Positions 25,743 to 38,179 of a stretch of DNA of 64,000 bases are shown here, one piece after another. Each line of letters opens with the position of its first letter. The first letter of the stretch is position 1. The notes below the pieces were generated by a model. That model did no database searches. It was not told the DNA's origin and saw nothing but the letters and a program-made list of their open reading frames with translations. Made by a program: the position numbers and the translations under genes. Source of the DNA: Marthasterias glacialis (lineage: Eukaryota; Echinodermata; Asteroidea; Forcipulatida; Asteriidae); NCBI GenBank assembly GCA_911728455.2, contig OU452235.1, forward strand, positions 6,824,090-6,888,089. Direction: 5' to 3'.

Positions 25743-28720
25743 GAAGCCCCGGAAGGGACAGGGGTAAGAAAAAAAATCTGTGGGCTAATTCGTTCCCACG
25801 AATTAGCTAATTCGTTCCCACGAATTACTAATTCGTTCCCACGAATTACTAATTCGTTCCCACGAATTAACAATTCGTTCCCACGAATTACTAATTCGTT
25901 CCCACGAATTACTAATTCGTTCCCACGAATTAACAATTCGTTCCCACGAATTAACAATTCGTTCCCACGAATTACTTATTCGTTCCCACGAATTACTAAT
26001 TCGTTCCCACGAATTAACAATTCGTTCCCACGAATTAACAATTCGTTCCCACGAATTAACAATTCGTTCCCACGAATTACTAATTCGTTCCCACGAATTA
26101 CTAATTCGTTCCCACGAATTAACAATTCGTTCCCACGAATTAACAATTCGTTCCCACGAATTACTAATTCGTTCCCACGAATTAACAATTCGTTCCCACG
26201 AATTACTAATTCGTTCCCACGAATTAACAATTCGTTCCCACGAATTAGCTAATTCGTTCCCACGAATTACTAATTCGTTTCCACGAATTAACAATTCGTT
26301 CCCACGAATTAACAATTCGTTCCCACGAATTAACAATTCGTTCCCACGAATTACTAATTCGTTCCCACGAATTAACAATTCGTTCCCACGAATTAACAAT
26401 TCGTTCCCACGAATTAACAATTCGTTCCCACGAATTAACAATTCGTTCCCACGAATTAACAATTCGTTCCCACGAATTAACAATTAATTCGTGGGAACGA
26501 ATTAGTACGAAGAACGAAGCCCCGGAAGGGACAGGGGTAAGAAAAAAAATCTGTGGGCTAATTCGTTCCCACGAATTACTAATTCGTTCCCACGAATTAC
26601 TAATTCGTTCCCACGAATTAACAATTCGTTCCCACGAATTACTAATTCGTTCCCACGAATTAACAATTCGTTCCCACGAATTAGCTAATTCGTTCCCACA
26701 AATTACTAATTCGTTCCCACGAATTAACAATTCGTTCCCACGAATTAACAATTCGTTCCCACGAATTAACAATTCGTTCCCACGAATTAACAATTCGTTC
26801 CAACGAATTACTAATTCGTTCCCACGAATTAACAATTCGTTCCCACGAATTAACAATTCGTTCCCACGAATTAACAATTCGTTCCCACGAATTACTAATT
26901 CGTTCCCACGAATTACTAATTCGTTCCCACGAATTAACAATTCGTTCCCACGAATTAACAATTCGTTCCCACGAATTAACAATTCGTTCCCACGAATTAA
27001 CAATTCGTTCCCACGAATTAACAATTCGTTCCCACGAATTAACAATTCGTTCCCACGAATTAACAATTCGTTCCCACGAATTACTAATTCGTTCCCACGA
27101 ATTACTAATTCGTTCCCACGAATTAACAATTCGTGCCCACGAATTAACAATTCGTTCCCACGAATTAACAATTCGTTCCCACGAATTAACAATTCGTTCC
27201 CACGAATTAACAATTCGTTCCCACGAATTAACAATTCGTTCCCACGAATTAACAATTCGTTTCCACGAATTAACAATTCGTTCCCACGAATTAGCTTATT
27301 CGTTCCCACGAATTAGCTAATTCGTTCCCACGAATTACTAATTCGTTCCCACGAATTACTAATTCGTTCCCACGAATTAACAATTCGTTCCCACGAATTA
27401 CTAATTCGTTCCCACGAATTAACAATTCGTTCCCACGAATTACTAATTCGTTCCCACGAATTACTAATTTGTTCCCACGAATTAACAATTCGTTCCCACG
27501 AATTAACAATTCGTTCCCACGAATTAACAATTCGTTCCCACGAATTAACAATTCGTTCCAACGAATTACTAATTCGTTCCCACGAATTAACAATTCGTTC
27601 CCACGAATTAACAATTCGTTCCCACGAATTACCAATTCGTTCCCACGAATTACTAATTCGTTCCTACGAATTACTAATTCGTTCCCACGAATTAACAATT
27701 CGTTCCCACGAATTAATAATTCGTTCCCACGAATTAACAATTCGTTCCCACGAATTAACAATTCGTTCCCACGAATTAACAATTCGTTCCCACGAATTAA
27801 CAATTCGTTCCCACGAATTAACAATTCGTTCCCACGAATTAACAATTCGTTCCCACGAATTACTAATTCGTTCCCACGAATTACTAATTCGTTCCCACGA
27901 ATTAACAATTCGTTCCCACGAATTAACAATTCGTTCCCACGAATTAACAATTCGTTCCCACGAATTAACAATTCGTTCCCACGAATTAACAATTCGTTCC
28001 CACGAATTAACAATTCGTTCCCACGAATTAACAATTCGTTCCCACGAATTAACAATTCGTTCCCACGAATTAACAATTCGTTCCCACGAATTAACAATTC
28101 GTTCCCACGAATTAACAATTCGTTCCCACGAATTACTAATTCGTTCCCACAAATTAACAATTCGTTCCCACGAATTAGCTAATTCGTTCCCACGAATTAC
28201 TAATTCGTTCCCACGAATTAACAATTCGTTCCCACGAATTAACAATTCGTTCCCACGAATTAACAATTCGTTCCCACGAATTACTAATTCGTTCCCACGA
28301 ATTAACAATTCGTTCCCACGAATTAACAATTCGTTCCCACGAATTAACAATTCGTTCCCACGAATTACTAATTCGTTCCCACGAATTAACAATTCGTTCC
28401 CACGAATTAACAATTCGTTCCCACGAATTAACAATTCGTTCCCACGAATTACTAATTCGTTCCCACGAATTAACAATTCGTTCCCACGAATTAACAATTC
28501 GTTCCCACGAATTAACAATTCGTTCCCACGAATTAACAATTCGTTTCCACGAATTAACAATTATTTCGTGGGAACGAATTAGTACGAAGTACGAAGCCCC
28601 GGAAGGGACAGGGGTAAGAAAAAAAATCTGTGGGCTAATTCGTTCCCACGAATTAGCTAATTCGTTCCCACGAATTAACAATTCGTTCCCACGAATTAAC
28701 AATTCGTTCCCACAAATTAC
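25743..28720. repeat. 21-bp hairpin minisatellite array in three modules
   Basis: The unit is AATTCGTTCCCACGAATT plus a 3-base linker, AAC or ACT. The arms AATTCGT and ACGAATT pair perfectly around a TCCC loop. There are roughly 130 units. Each of three modules (25743, 26516 and 28593) opens with the same 44-bp leader (GAAGCCCCGGAAGGGACAGG, then a GTAAGAAAAAAAATCTGTGGGCT segment). Modules 1 and 2 end in one inverted unit (26485-26502 and about 28563-28580). Linker types form a higher-order pattern; from about 28199 the order is ACT then three AAC, repeating every 84 bp. Because 21 is a multiple of 3, four of six frames stay open for hundreds of codons. These frames are not genes. Confidence 0.97.
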
Positions 28721-28721
28721 T

Positions 28722-29190
28722 AACAGATGTCATGTTCACAACTAGAATGTTATCTATGGGTTGAATATGACTGTTGGCACAATTTTCCTATCATTAACTT
28801 GCTTTAAGTTTGCTGAAAATGGTATTGTTTCCATCGTTATACGTGTTTTCTTCTGCGTAAATGTTTGCGTGAAATTGTATTGATAGTCATATTTTGAGTT
28901 ACACAGGTTATTGTCGTAAGCACGAAATTAAGAAAAAAAAATCAAGATATGTTTGTGTGAATCATTATATTTGACTTTTAAAATATCTTTGCAACCATAT
29001 TCATTTCATAACAAACGTCTTTTATAGCCCCAAAGCGCCAAATCCAAAGGCAACCATGTCCTTTGGGGCTGGGTTATTCCCAGTCAGCATTCCCGCCAAT
29101 GACTGCTGACATAATTTGTCAATTATTAACTTCCTCAACCGCGATCACACATGATATTGATTGTTGTTGAAGCCGATGAAGAGCGCTAAC
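28722..29190 (-). repeat. copy of the gene A upstream region (P2)
   Basis: It starts at the ATGTCATGTTCACAACTAGAATG block directly after the minisatellite and follows the gene A upstream region (20079-20790) through the GTTATTCCCAGTCAGCATTCC and CAACCGCGATCACACATGAT blocks. The TATA-proximal half is absent, either replaced by the array or lost before the array expanded. Confidence 0.8.
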
Positions 29191-29925
29191 CTGAGGCAGC
29201 AAATTGTGCAACATGCTTGGATAACGGTAAAAAGAAGTCAATAGTTCAGGATAATGGAATGTACCCTTGTGATTTCCCAAAGACTTGAATCATACCCAAA
29301 ATCATAAACAATCATAAAAAATCATAAACAATCGACTTGTTTTATTCGCCAACTCAAAGGTTTTTGGTCCAAACTTTGGAATATTGTTCACAGATTTCGA
29401 GAGAAAAGCCTTAATCGAATAACCAAAGGAAACCATCGTCATGTACCGTACGTCGTGTTTGTTTACGTTTAATAGTTAATACCCACTACATGTCACGTGA
29501 CTTGCAGAGCGTAATCTGCACTGTAAAATATATTTATACTTTACAGTGATTTACATTACAAATAAAATCACAGGCGGTGTCTACATTGTCGTCCGACGCC
29601 GGTAGTGACAAACAAAATAAACCTCCTTTGAAGTAGAATACTGGTAGTATACGAAACAGTTATTTGATTCAAATCAACGTCACAACACATACAACTTTAA
29701 CAAAAGGGCTAAGAAGCTGTGTTATTATTGCCATAACCCCACATCATGTATTTGCAAGTAGTTTGCCATCAGCTGAGATGACGTGGTACCCACTACAGGT
29801 CACGTGATGACGTGTAAACGTTGGTCTCGCAATCGGTCTACTATACGAAGATGACTATAGGCCTACCCCCCCTATTGGCCGATTTTCGGGGCGTTGATTT
29901 TAAAGGAATAAAAAGTACAAATACC
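29191..29925. repeat. left part of a duplicated block shared with 40.3 kb
   Basis: From about 29560 the sequence matches 40300-40562 closely (CCCCACATCATGTATTTGCAAGTAGTTTGCC, in parts). No gene is supported. A short palindrome (CACTGTAAAATATA...TTTACAGTG) lies at about 29519-29548. Confidence 0.7.
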
Positions 29926-29929
29926 TTAA

Positions 29930-30862
29930 CCCTATCAGGACCGGGCTTTTTTTGGTTGTATGGGGACCAGGGAGGGGCACATAGTGCCCCCCCCCCCCCT
30001 CCGTATTTTCCAAAGTGTTCGACCGATTTTGATGAAACTTGCCACAAATGTTCATTTCACCGAGTTCTACATGATGACGTCACAAAATTTCAAAAAATTG
30101 TCAATAGAGGGCGTTTTTGACTGTTTTTTGCCCATTTTTGGTCAAAAATAGTGTTTTTGCCATAACTTCTGTATTTTTTGTCCAAATGTTTTGAAACTTG
30201 GCATACGTGTACATTTTAACAAGATAAATATAGTTTAAACCTAATTTAGTCACTGGAGTTATCTTTAGGGGGCATAATAATTCATTAATTTATCCCATTT
30301 TCGGGAAAAAAATGTTTTTTGCGTTTTTTAAAATAAACAATAAAAATGGCCGCTGCCAAGGGCCCAGGGAGAAATAATAAGGCTTGATTGATAAATCTGA
30401 ACCTTTTTTCAGTCTGAAAAGTAAGAAAGTAGCCGGTTGAAAATGTTCCATTGTTACAAAACTTGATATAATTTGACCCCCTAATTACAGGCTGAAAACA
30501 CAAAATCCAAGATGGCCACCAAAAATGGCGGCCATTTTGAATTTCCAAAACCCTTTCAGACTGTCACGTGACTCACCACTATCACTTTTCTGGCAAAAAA
30601 AAATAAAATAAGTGGAAATTATGTCCAAAAAGTTTTTAAAATCACTAAAAAAACAGTAAAATCGTGTGATCCAAGGTCAAGCAAATGGTTGCCATGGCAA
30701 CAGCTAACCCCCGGTATCAATTAGTTTTTTGCCAATATAATTCTAGATATATTTTAGGAAAAGTCCGGAAATTTTGCGGTGATCGGACTAAGTGTTAAAA
30801 AGTTACGGGAAAAAAATTGGTAGGGGGGCACATTGTGCCCCCCCCCCCCCGTCCTGATAGGG
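29930..30862. mobile_element. piggyBac-like non-autonomous element with TTAA target duplication
   Basis: This is a 933-bp insertion flanked by TTAA on both sides (29926-29929 and 30863-30866). Its inverted ends are CCCTATCAGGAC, and each end is followed by a GGGGCACATTGTGCCCC-type palindrome. The duplicated flanking block at 40.3-41.0 kb lacks the insertion and has a single TTAA at 40563-40566, so the empty site is preserved. TTAA duplication with CCCT-type ends is the piggyBac hallmark. No transposase is encoded. The interior has blocks in common with 6.8-8.3 kb. Confidence 0.88.
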
Positions 30863-30866
30863 TTAA

Positions 30867-31400
30867 CACAACAAATAATATGTTTTTAGTGCACACTTTA
30901 TCTGTTGTTGTTTATTGTTTAATTTCTAAGTATTATTATTTCATTTTAACTAAAATATTATACATTATGGATATGTGAAACCATGATACAATTGGGTTAC
31001 ATTGAATTTCTGGACGCTACAGGTGGTAGCACAAATTATTTGTTTATTTATCATTATTCCTGTCGTTGTTAATTTATTATCATAAGTTTTCAAACAATTG
31101 CGAGTGAAATACGGGGAAATATAGCACCATGTATTGCGTCCTATTTCCCAGGAGGCCGGTCCTTCACCACACGGCCAGAACCCTACCGTTTTTAAATGTC
31201 CACTTTAAAAAAGACCTCGGTCACCACTTTTGTCGTCCCTTATTATCACACTCCCGTAGAGCAATCTGATTGGAGGATTAACGCGTACTGGAAGATAAAT
31301 TTAATTATTGTTATTGTACTAGAAGAACACAATAACAGCTACAGCTTAATTTTCTACATTAGTACCAACGTCTGCATCAAATTTTACGCTATATTTAAAC
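30867..31400. repeat. continuation of the duplicated block; interspersed repeat and decayed protease 3' flank
   Basis: It matches 40567-41080. It includes an interspersed repeat (about 31075-31300: CAATTGCGAGTGAAATACGG, ACACGGCCAGAACCC, TTATCACACTCCCGTAG). That repeat also occurs at 40800-41010 and, inverted, at 58700-58985. The end (31335-31365, AGCTACAGCTTAATT) resembles the 3' flanks of protease genes A and B, but no exon 5 follows. Confidence 0.65.
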
Positions 31401-32830
31401 AAAAATAACAATGATAAAACAAGCGTTTGAAACTGCACATACAAGCTCAAGGAATTGAGAAAAAAAACTTTATCAATACCGTATCTTATATTCGCTTAAA
31501 ATAACATTAATGTTATCACCTGCGAACAAGTACAGTGATTGCATCTGTCCTTGTTTGTTTAAATATTATTTCATTTGAACTTGCTAACAATGCTCATCTA
31601 AACTTGAAATATTATGTTTAATTCCAAACGATATAGCAGCGAAATAAGTGTCCGTGCACCCGCTGTCGTTAGAACATCTCCCCATAGACGCTCCCCAATC
31701 TGGAAAACAAAACCAAAGAAAAAAAGAAAAAAAAAAAAACAACAACAACAACAACAAAGATTCTTTTTACTGCAGAAACTATAGTCGTTAAAAACTGTTT
31801 TCATGTTTTATTGACTGTTTTCATTCCGAGGTTTTTTCGCACAACCTCGAAACGTGGCAGATCCAGGGATTTTAAGCAAGTGGGGCCCCACCCTTCTGCA
31901 TGTGATAGTAAAAATGAAACGGTGGCACATTGGCGTAAATTGGGAGGGGGACCTCGGGGTTTCCTACACCCCTGGACCCAGCCCGTAAGCCTATTATGAA
32001 ACTACGGTACTCATTTTCTTGTTACGTGATTTGTTAATTCGACTATAGAAAAGGTTCCCAGGTTGATCTAGTTGGACTAGCCAGTCAAACCAAGCAGCGC
32101 TCTCGTGACGATCCAGTCACCCACTCTAACTTGCTCGTTGGTCTTCCTTCCACGGATTAGTGCTGTACTAAATAGGCCTAGAATAGGCAGGGCAAAGCTA
32201 GTCTGGTTCCCAGACCAAAAATTATCCGACTATTCTCTGTCACGTGGCGAAAATATCCGAAATGCTGCGAACTCGTTGATTGTCGGACATTTCTTTTGTT
32301 TACAACAAATCAAAATATTTTTTGCAAACACATCCCATTATCGTTTTTCTTCTTATTTTTCCCCCATCAAATTCAACACTATATTTAAAAAGAATTGTAA
32401 TTTTTTTACAAACTGATTATCCCCGAATGCTTTTTAAAAGTAAATAGCATCAGCGCTCCGTTTCTTGACATCGTCTACCGTTGGTGACAAGTAATGAATA
32501 TCTAAATATGTTGCGTCATAATCAATGTTCAGCGTTGGATGATGCCTGCTAATTTTTTTTAACAAGAGTCATCAGGGAATCTTTGGTCAAGGAACCAGAC
32601 TATGGCAAAGCGGCATTCATTACGTGTCTATCGGAAGTTATTTTACCGATATCGTGAATTGTTTGATTGATTTGTAAAGAAATTCCGAAAGGTCCGAATC
32701 CTAGCCCTTTGTCATATCCATAATCACGGTTTATCTGTGTGTTATTGCTGATCCTTAACATAAACAAATATGTAAATGTAGTGTTCGTAGAGTTACAAAC
32801 ACCATGTGGCGTAAATTTGTGAAAAGTTGG
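31401..32830. repeat. dispersed duplicated block (copies at 38.2 and 53.6-55.1 kb)
   Basis: Segments match 38180-38560 (TTAGAACATCTCCCYATAGAC) and 53580-53830 (AAACTTTATCAATACYGTATC). Others match 54840-55140 (GATTGATTTGTAAAGAARTTCC; ACCCACTCTAACTTGCTCGTTGG). No gene is supported. A poly-A/CAA tract lies at about 31705-31760. Confidence 0.7.
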
Positions 32831-33189
32831 GGTGGTAATAAAAAAAAAAGAATAGTGCCGAGATCATTAGCAGAGTGGTCATAGGAAGGTCACATCGTAT
32901 GTCCGCAGCAGATGTTGGATTGCATTATGGATGCCCTCTGTGCTGTTAATGTTCTACGTAGCTTGTTCAAATGATTAATGAAAACAATTCTTTTCTGCTT
33001 CTCTGCATAGCACATTGCTCAATTCGTCAGGCCTTGTCAAGTAACCGATACCAACCTCAATTTGTCACAGCGGTGCTGTTTGTTGGTTGGTAAAGATACG
33101 TTCGTGTACACGACCGTCTACTCACTGTTTGCATGTACAGGTGGGAGTGTACGGGCGTGCACAGACGTGGGTGTTGTCTTGATAGGGGT
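32831..33189. other. no recognised gene
   Basis: Nothing supported. The open frames are short and without motifs. Confidence 0.4.
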
Positions 33190-35560
33190 TTATAGAACTG
33201 TTTTATTCATTAACTCAGCGATCGGGTGCTTTTTCAGTAAAAGCCACAAAAGTCTGTCAGGTTGTGTTACATTATATGTGCACTTTTTGACGGCGTGTAT
33301 CTGACAAACCATACATAAAATAGCGTTGAATCTTGATATGTATTGAGACAGAGATGTGTGACAAACAAATATGAAACGACGTCTTAATGACGTAATCAAA
33401 TATTTTTTTTAATTTTTATTTATTTATTTTTTGTTCTACTTCCCTTATAAACACGCTTGCACATAACCACAACGTGCGTTACGTATCGCTATGCCATACA
33501 CTACACACAGACGCCCACTCGTACGCAGTCTATGCATCAGACAACTTAGGTCATAGGGTCTAATTACAACGTTTAGAACATGGCGAAGTTAAACCTTTCA
33601 AAATCATTATAAAATCAACCATATGAGACCATAAGTTGTTTTTTGCGGGAAAAGGGTTGAGTAAAGTTTGGTCTTTAATTTTATCGGCACGTGAAATCAC
33701 GTGACCTCTACTTCCCGGCCAAACCGGAAGTGCCTTGTATTCAAAATTGGTTAAATATTTATTAGGTTGCTTATAACGATGTTAGTGTCAGGCAAGGGTC
33801 TACTTTAAACGAATAGTACCGATGACGTCATAATACAAAATAGCGACCTTCTAGCGGCAGGTGAAAATCAGTTGAACATGATGTCTGTGGAAAAGGTTCT
33901 GGTATACATGATAATAACATGACTATAATGCAGACAATACATGTGTGAAATTTTACACTGGTGACGTCACCAGATGGCAGTGACGTAACATTATTGTGCA
34001 CATTTTGAAGTCGTATATCTACCAAGCTATAAGTTTGAATGAGTTGAAACTTGGTATGTTGTTAGAAAAGGGCAAGTTCGTGTAAAACGTGAAGTGACAT
34101 CATGATGACGTTTTCGTGTGATTTCTTGTGATTGGTAATTTTGAATTGTTGTCATCTTTAATCATAATTTACTAACCAAAGTAGTTATTATAAGAATTCT
34201 TCGTAAAACGGGCTGGATGGTTGATAGAAGCTTTTACAAAATTAACGTCATCATGACTTCGTTTAATGTTGTGTTATTTCTCCTCAAAGTTACAGTTTTA
34301 TAAAATATATATTTATAGAATACAAATGATTTGTGTTCGAACTGTTGAAGTTTGCAAAGCCAAGCTTGTGTAGGATACAAAGTGACGCCATGATGCGTCA
34401 TCGCGTTACTAACGAAACTTGCTCAAGTCAAAATTCCTCTTAAAACAGGCTGCAGAAGTCTAACATGCTTAGAAAACGAAATGAAGTCATCATGACGTCA
34501 AGACTTATCACGTGATGTCAAATAAAAGATGTAACTTACATTATTTGGAAGTGCGTATAAAAAGGGACCGTACGTTACTTTTTGCGGTGTTGAGGTTTCA
34601 TAAGTTTTACTTTTTATGCGTGAAAACATTTGACCTCTACTTCAGTTTAATTTTAAGACTTAAGTAATTGTAAAAATAAGTTGAAACCACCCCAAACAAA
34701 ACCTCGCAAACAAATACTTCAAAGTGACGTCACAAAATGTGCGAAAACTTGAACAGTTACCGGAACGGTCGGAAAAGCCATGTATACTGTTCTAAATAGA
34801 TAAAGTTCTAGTTTCTTCCTTTTACCTTTTCTTCAAACATCCTATATGCTTTAAATTTGTACAGTTCTTTTTCTCCTAAACGGCACTTTTGCTCTTTCTA
34901 GTTAAAAATTGGCACATACTTAGACCTCATACTAAAGGTTTGCATAGAAGAGTGACGTCATGATGACGTCATCACTAGTCAAGTTACTGTGTTAAGACCA
35001 ATACAAAATTAAATCTTTGGTAATCGGTAACGAGACCACAAGTTGTTGTTTTTTTGTTTTTGTTTTTTTTTTGGCGGGAATAGGTTGAAGAAATCTGTGT
35101 CTTTTTCGTGTGCATGACCTCACATGACCTCTTCTTTCGCCTCTTATAGTGGTATTTTTTTTTCCTTTTTTGCTTTTAACGATGTCAGTGTCTTGCAATA
35201 GTCTAGTTTAACAAAAATATTACCGGTGACGTCTTAAAATGAAAGACCGCCCTCTAACAGCAGGTTAAAATTAGTTGAAAAGCACTTTGATTTGATGTAT
35301 GTGACGAAGGTAATCACTTCAAAATTTCTAAACACAATGACCTTCATCCAGACTACAAATGTATGAAGTTTCAGCTTGATAAAGTCATCACGTGTCACGT
35401 GGTATTACATTAAAGGTACAATTTTTGACGGCAGGTATCTAACGAACCAGACGTTAATTAGAGTTGAATCTTGGTTTGAGTGTCGACAGAGATGTTTTAC
35501 AAATAAATATGAAATGACGTCTTTATGAGATTTTTCACATGAATTTTTACGATTTTTATT
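33190..35560. repeat. diverged tandem duplication with many TGACGTCA sites
   Basis: 33245-33400 matches 35405-35530 (TTTTTGACGGC, GTATCTRACRAACC, ATATGAAAYGACGTCTT). 33640-33900 matches 35070-35285 (GCGGGAA-AGGTTGA; CAGGTKAAAATYAGTTGAA). TGACGTCA or close variants occur about ten times. No coding sequence is supported. Confidence 0.65.
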
Positions 35561-36165
35561 TTAAGTTTTGACTGTTGTAAGTACTATTCATGAAAGGACT
35601 CTTGGACACTAGCTACTTGTGTGCTGGTCTGTAGAGAACTGTTTCATTATGAGACAATGATCATCTTTGAGGAGGCAAGCTTCCTGGGTGGACATTCCAT
35701 AGTCTGATATTACGTCTTATGCAACTACAGTACACAACAGGTGTCTTATAAAGCAGCTTGTTACATGGTCCAGTTAACTTTATTTACGCAAAACCACAAA
35801 GGGCGTCATTTATCATACTGCCATACACTCGTATGTCGTCGTTGCATCACACAAGCCATAGCCAGTACATGTCCAGTGGCTGCAAAGTCTAAATTAACTG
35901 CACAGTCGTCTCGCCGCCCTGTGACACGTTGAACAGCTCTCTTCCAAACAGTCGAAATCGGACGAGCTATTTTGTTCTGTTTAATAACAGAAACAATTCC
36001 TAGTTCAGTTACGGAGTTGTCAAAATGAAATTCCTTCACAGTCGAAACCCATTTAACAACAATGGCCGTTTTAGCTTTAGATGGGTTGAGATTCCTGTAA
36101 AAGGCAAGTGCGTAAATTATACGACCAACTGACTCAGCAAAACTGGTTCTATGTTCCCTATTAAG
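35561..36165. other. flank of protease pseudogene C, homologous to intron 2 of gene D
   Basis: From about 36010 to 36165 the sequence matches 62575-62743, the 3' end of intron 2 in gene D (GTCGAAACCC, TAGATGGGTTGAGATTCC, AAAAGGCAAG). This shows that fragment C was copied together with its intron. Upstream of this I see nothing supported. Confidence 0.65.
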
Positions 36166-36864
36166 AGGGACCTCCTACATCTTCGCCGGTTTAGGATACC
36201 ACAGTCTGACGGACACCGACCAACCTAACATGCAGTTCGCCAAAGGGAAGTGGATCATCCATCCAGGCTATACTAGAAGTCTTGACATGGATGATGACAT
36301 CGCCGTAATAAAGCTTGACAAGCCAGCCACCCTCAACAGTGACGTGCAGCCCATAAAAATAAACTCCTCCCCTCCGAGTGAATGCACGGATGTGTTTATC
36401 AGGTGCTGGGGAAACACCGACCGTAAGATTTTCTCTTTTACCACTTTCATTTTTATCTACAGCTTTTAATTTTCACTTGTTTTGGGGGTTTTGGTTTTTT
36501 TTTTTGGTAATCTATAGCAACATTTCTTGAAGTGATTTTGAAAATATTAAATTCATGCTGTTTTTTTTCATGAAATGTTGCTTCAAGAACAAATAAATTG
36601 AGAAGTTGCTGCACACATTTTTAATGACAATTGTTGAGAAATTTTGCGGAAAAAAGGGTTGTCCAGACAGGTTTGTTTGTTGATCGAGTGCTAACAATTT
36701 CAGTATTTAAGGAGGGGATAGAAGTTTGTTTCCGTTATTCCTCAAACCTGATTAGCGAGGGGAGGGGATTTTTCTATCCCTTGTTCCTCAAACCAAGCTG
36801 TCGAAGAGGAGGGGATAACATGTTCTGTGCTAGTGTCACTGGCGGAGGGAAAGATTCATGCAGG
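36166..36864 (+). pseudogene. serine protease fragment C: exon 3 plus half of exon 4
   Basis: The 257-bp exon-3 homologue (36166-36422) has the same length and phase as exon 3 of gene D, ends in a GTAAGA donor and still encodes the catalytic Asp (DDDIAVIKLD). Two changes bring in Cys (S-E-C-T and R-C-W-G in place of S-E-G-T and S-G-W-G). About 390 bp downstream only the last part of exon 4 survives (36814-36864, from D-N-M-F-C to C-R). It retains Asp at the S1 position (G-K-D-S-C) and a GTAAAG donor. The 5' part of exon 4 and exons 1, 2 and 5 are missing. It is a dead partial duplicate of a D-type gene. Confidence 0.85.
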
Positions 36865-36869
36865 GTAAA

Positions 36870-38175
36870 GTAACCACACCCCTCTCATGTTGTTTTTAGA
36901 AGGAGAAACTGACATTTCCAAATGATTGTCACCATGACCCTTACCCCAACCGTAACCCTGATCCTTTCATTTATTTTTAATATAATGTCATAATTCGGGA
37001 GTTGTCATTCTCCTACGGCGGTTTCACATGTAAAAAAAAAAAAAAAAAAAAAAAAAAAGCGTGCCCTCTGTCGGTTCAATGCGTTTAGTGAATTTCATGA
37101 CGGTTCTATTTTCGGCACGCTCGGAAGCTGATTGGCTAACGTTTGGCGGGCTGCTTTTAAAATGCTGATTACTGATTTGTGTAACAGCTTTGTTGTTTTC
37201 GGTCGGGGTCATTTGGGTCATTTAACATAAGAGCATCACCTACTTGTGTTTGAGTGGGTAAGTCTTGATCTTGTACACAAAGTATGACTTATGGGAACGT
37301 GCAGTACATGTGCGACACATGTCAGGATCTCGAGCATATTGCAGTGAAACAGTCGTCAATTTCGCTCTAAACTTTAAGCAGTCAGCAGGACCAACGATGA
37401 TAAATGTCAAAAAAGGGGCGATATTCTAAAATCTAACAGTGGTGGTAAGTGTGCGACTTTCCATTTTGTACTCCAAATAACGTGAGAACTTTCGAGACTC
37501 CCCTTTTTATCACGCATTGGAGTGGAGATCAGCGTGCATGTATAGCTGATAAACAGGGTGAAGTAGATTACTTGTTAATTTATTAATTGATGTACACAAA
37601 ATTAACAGTGAGTTGCTTGACAAATTGATTTGTATGTAACAGTTCACTGTTTCTCGATTTTGTTTTTATTTCTTCTTATTATTATTGTTTTTTGTATTGT
37701 ACACCAAATGTGTGATTAGCTGTATAATTACTGTCTGAGCTTGCGTAGCTGGTCCTAGGTAAGGGGCAATATTTCATCATTGCTAGTGCGTTGTCCGCTG
37801 ACATGGTTTCACTGTGAGTGGTTTGACCGACACGGGATTCTGATGATGAGGTACACAAGCTACCTTGTGTACTAATACGGGCTATTGTAAAATGCATTAA
37901 AATTATGTTTTTAATATTTTTTTTTACATTTATATATGTTATATATTTAAAGTTATTGTATATTAATTTTGAAGGATGTAAGTATCTATATGTAAAATTG
38001 CATTTAATAGATACTCAAAATATATTTAGCTTTCAGCGGTCGAAAATTCCCATTTTACTGTAATGTGCCTTTTTGAATAAATTGTTTGGCTTTATCATAC
38101 ATTTCTCATCAAAGTTAGTGTTTGGGAATGCAAAATACTTGAACTTTTACTTATTATAATAATTGTGACGCGGCA
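36870..38175. other. no recognised gene; poly-A tract
   Basis: The first 60 bp still match the intron following exon 4 of gene D. A poly-A tract lies at about 37032-37058. The rest shows no gene. Confidence 0.45.
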
Positions 38176-38179
38176 GGGT

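Noticed and set aside
25731..28702. Very long open frames on both strands encoding seven-residue repeats (NSFPRIN, LIRGNEL, VNSWERI)
   Set aside because: The repeat unit is 21 bp, so any stop-free frame stays open along the array. Four of six frames are open, the frames overlap on both strands, and there is no splice context or signal. This is a minisatellite, not a gene.
25743..28720. CRISPR-like array of short repeats
   Set aside because: There are no unique spacers. Repeats are contiguous with 3-base linkers and the sequence is clearly animal DNA.
36230..36469. Short intact protease gene starting at an internal Met
   Set aside because: The frame is exon 3 of a multi-exon gene. It starts inside the domain, lacks His and Ser of the triad, and reads into intron after 36422.
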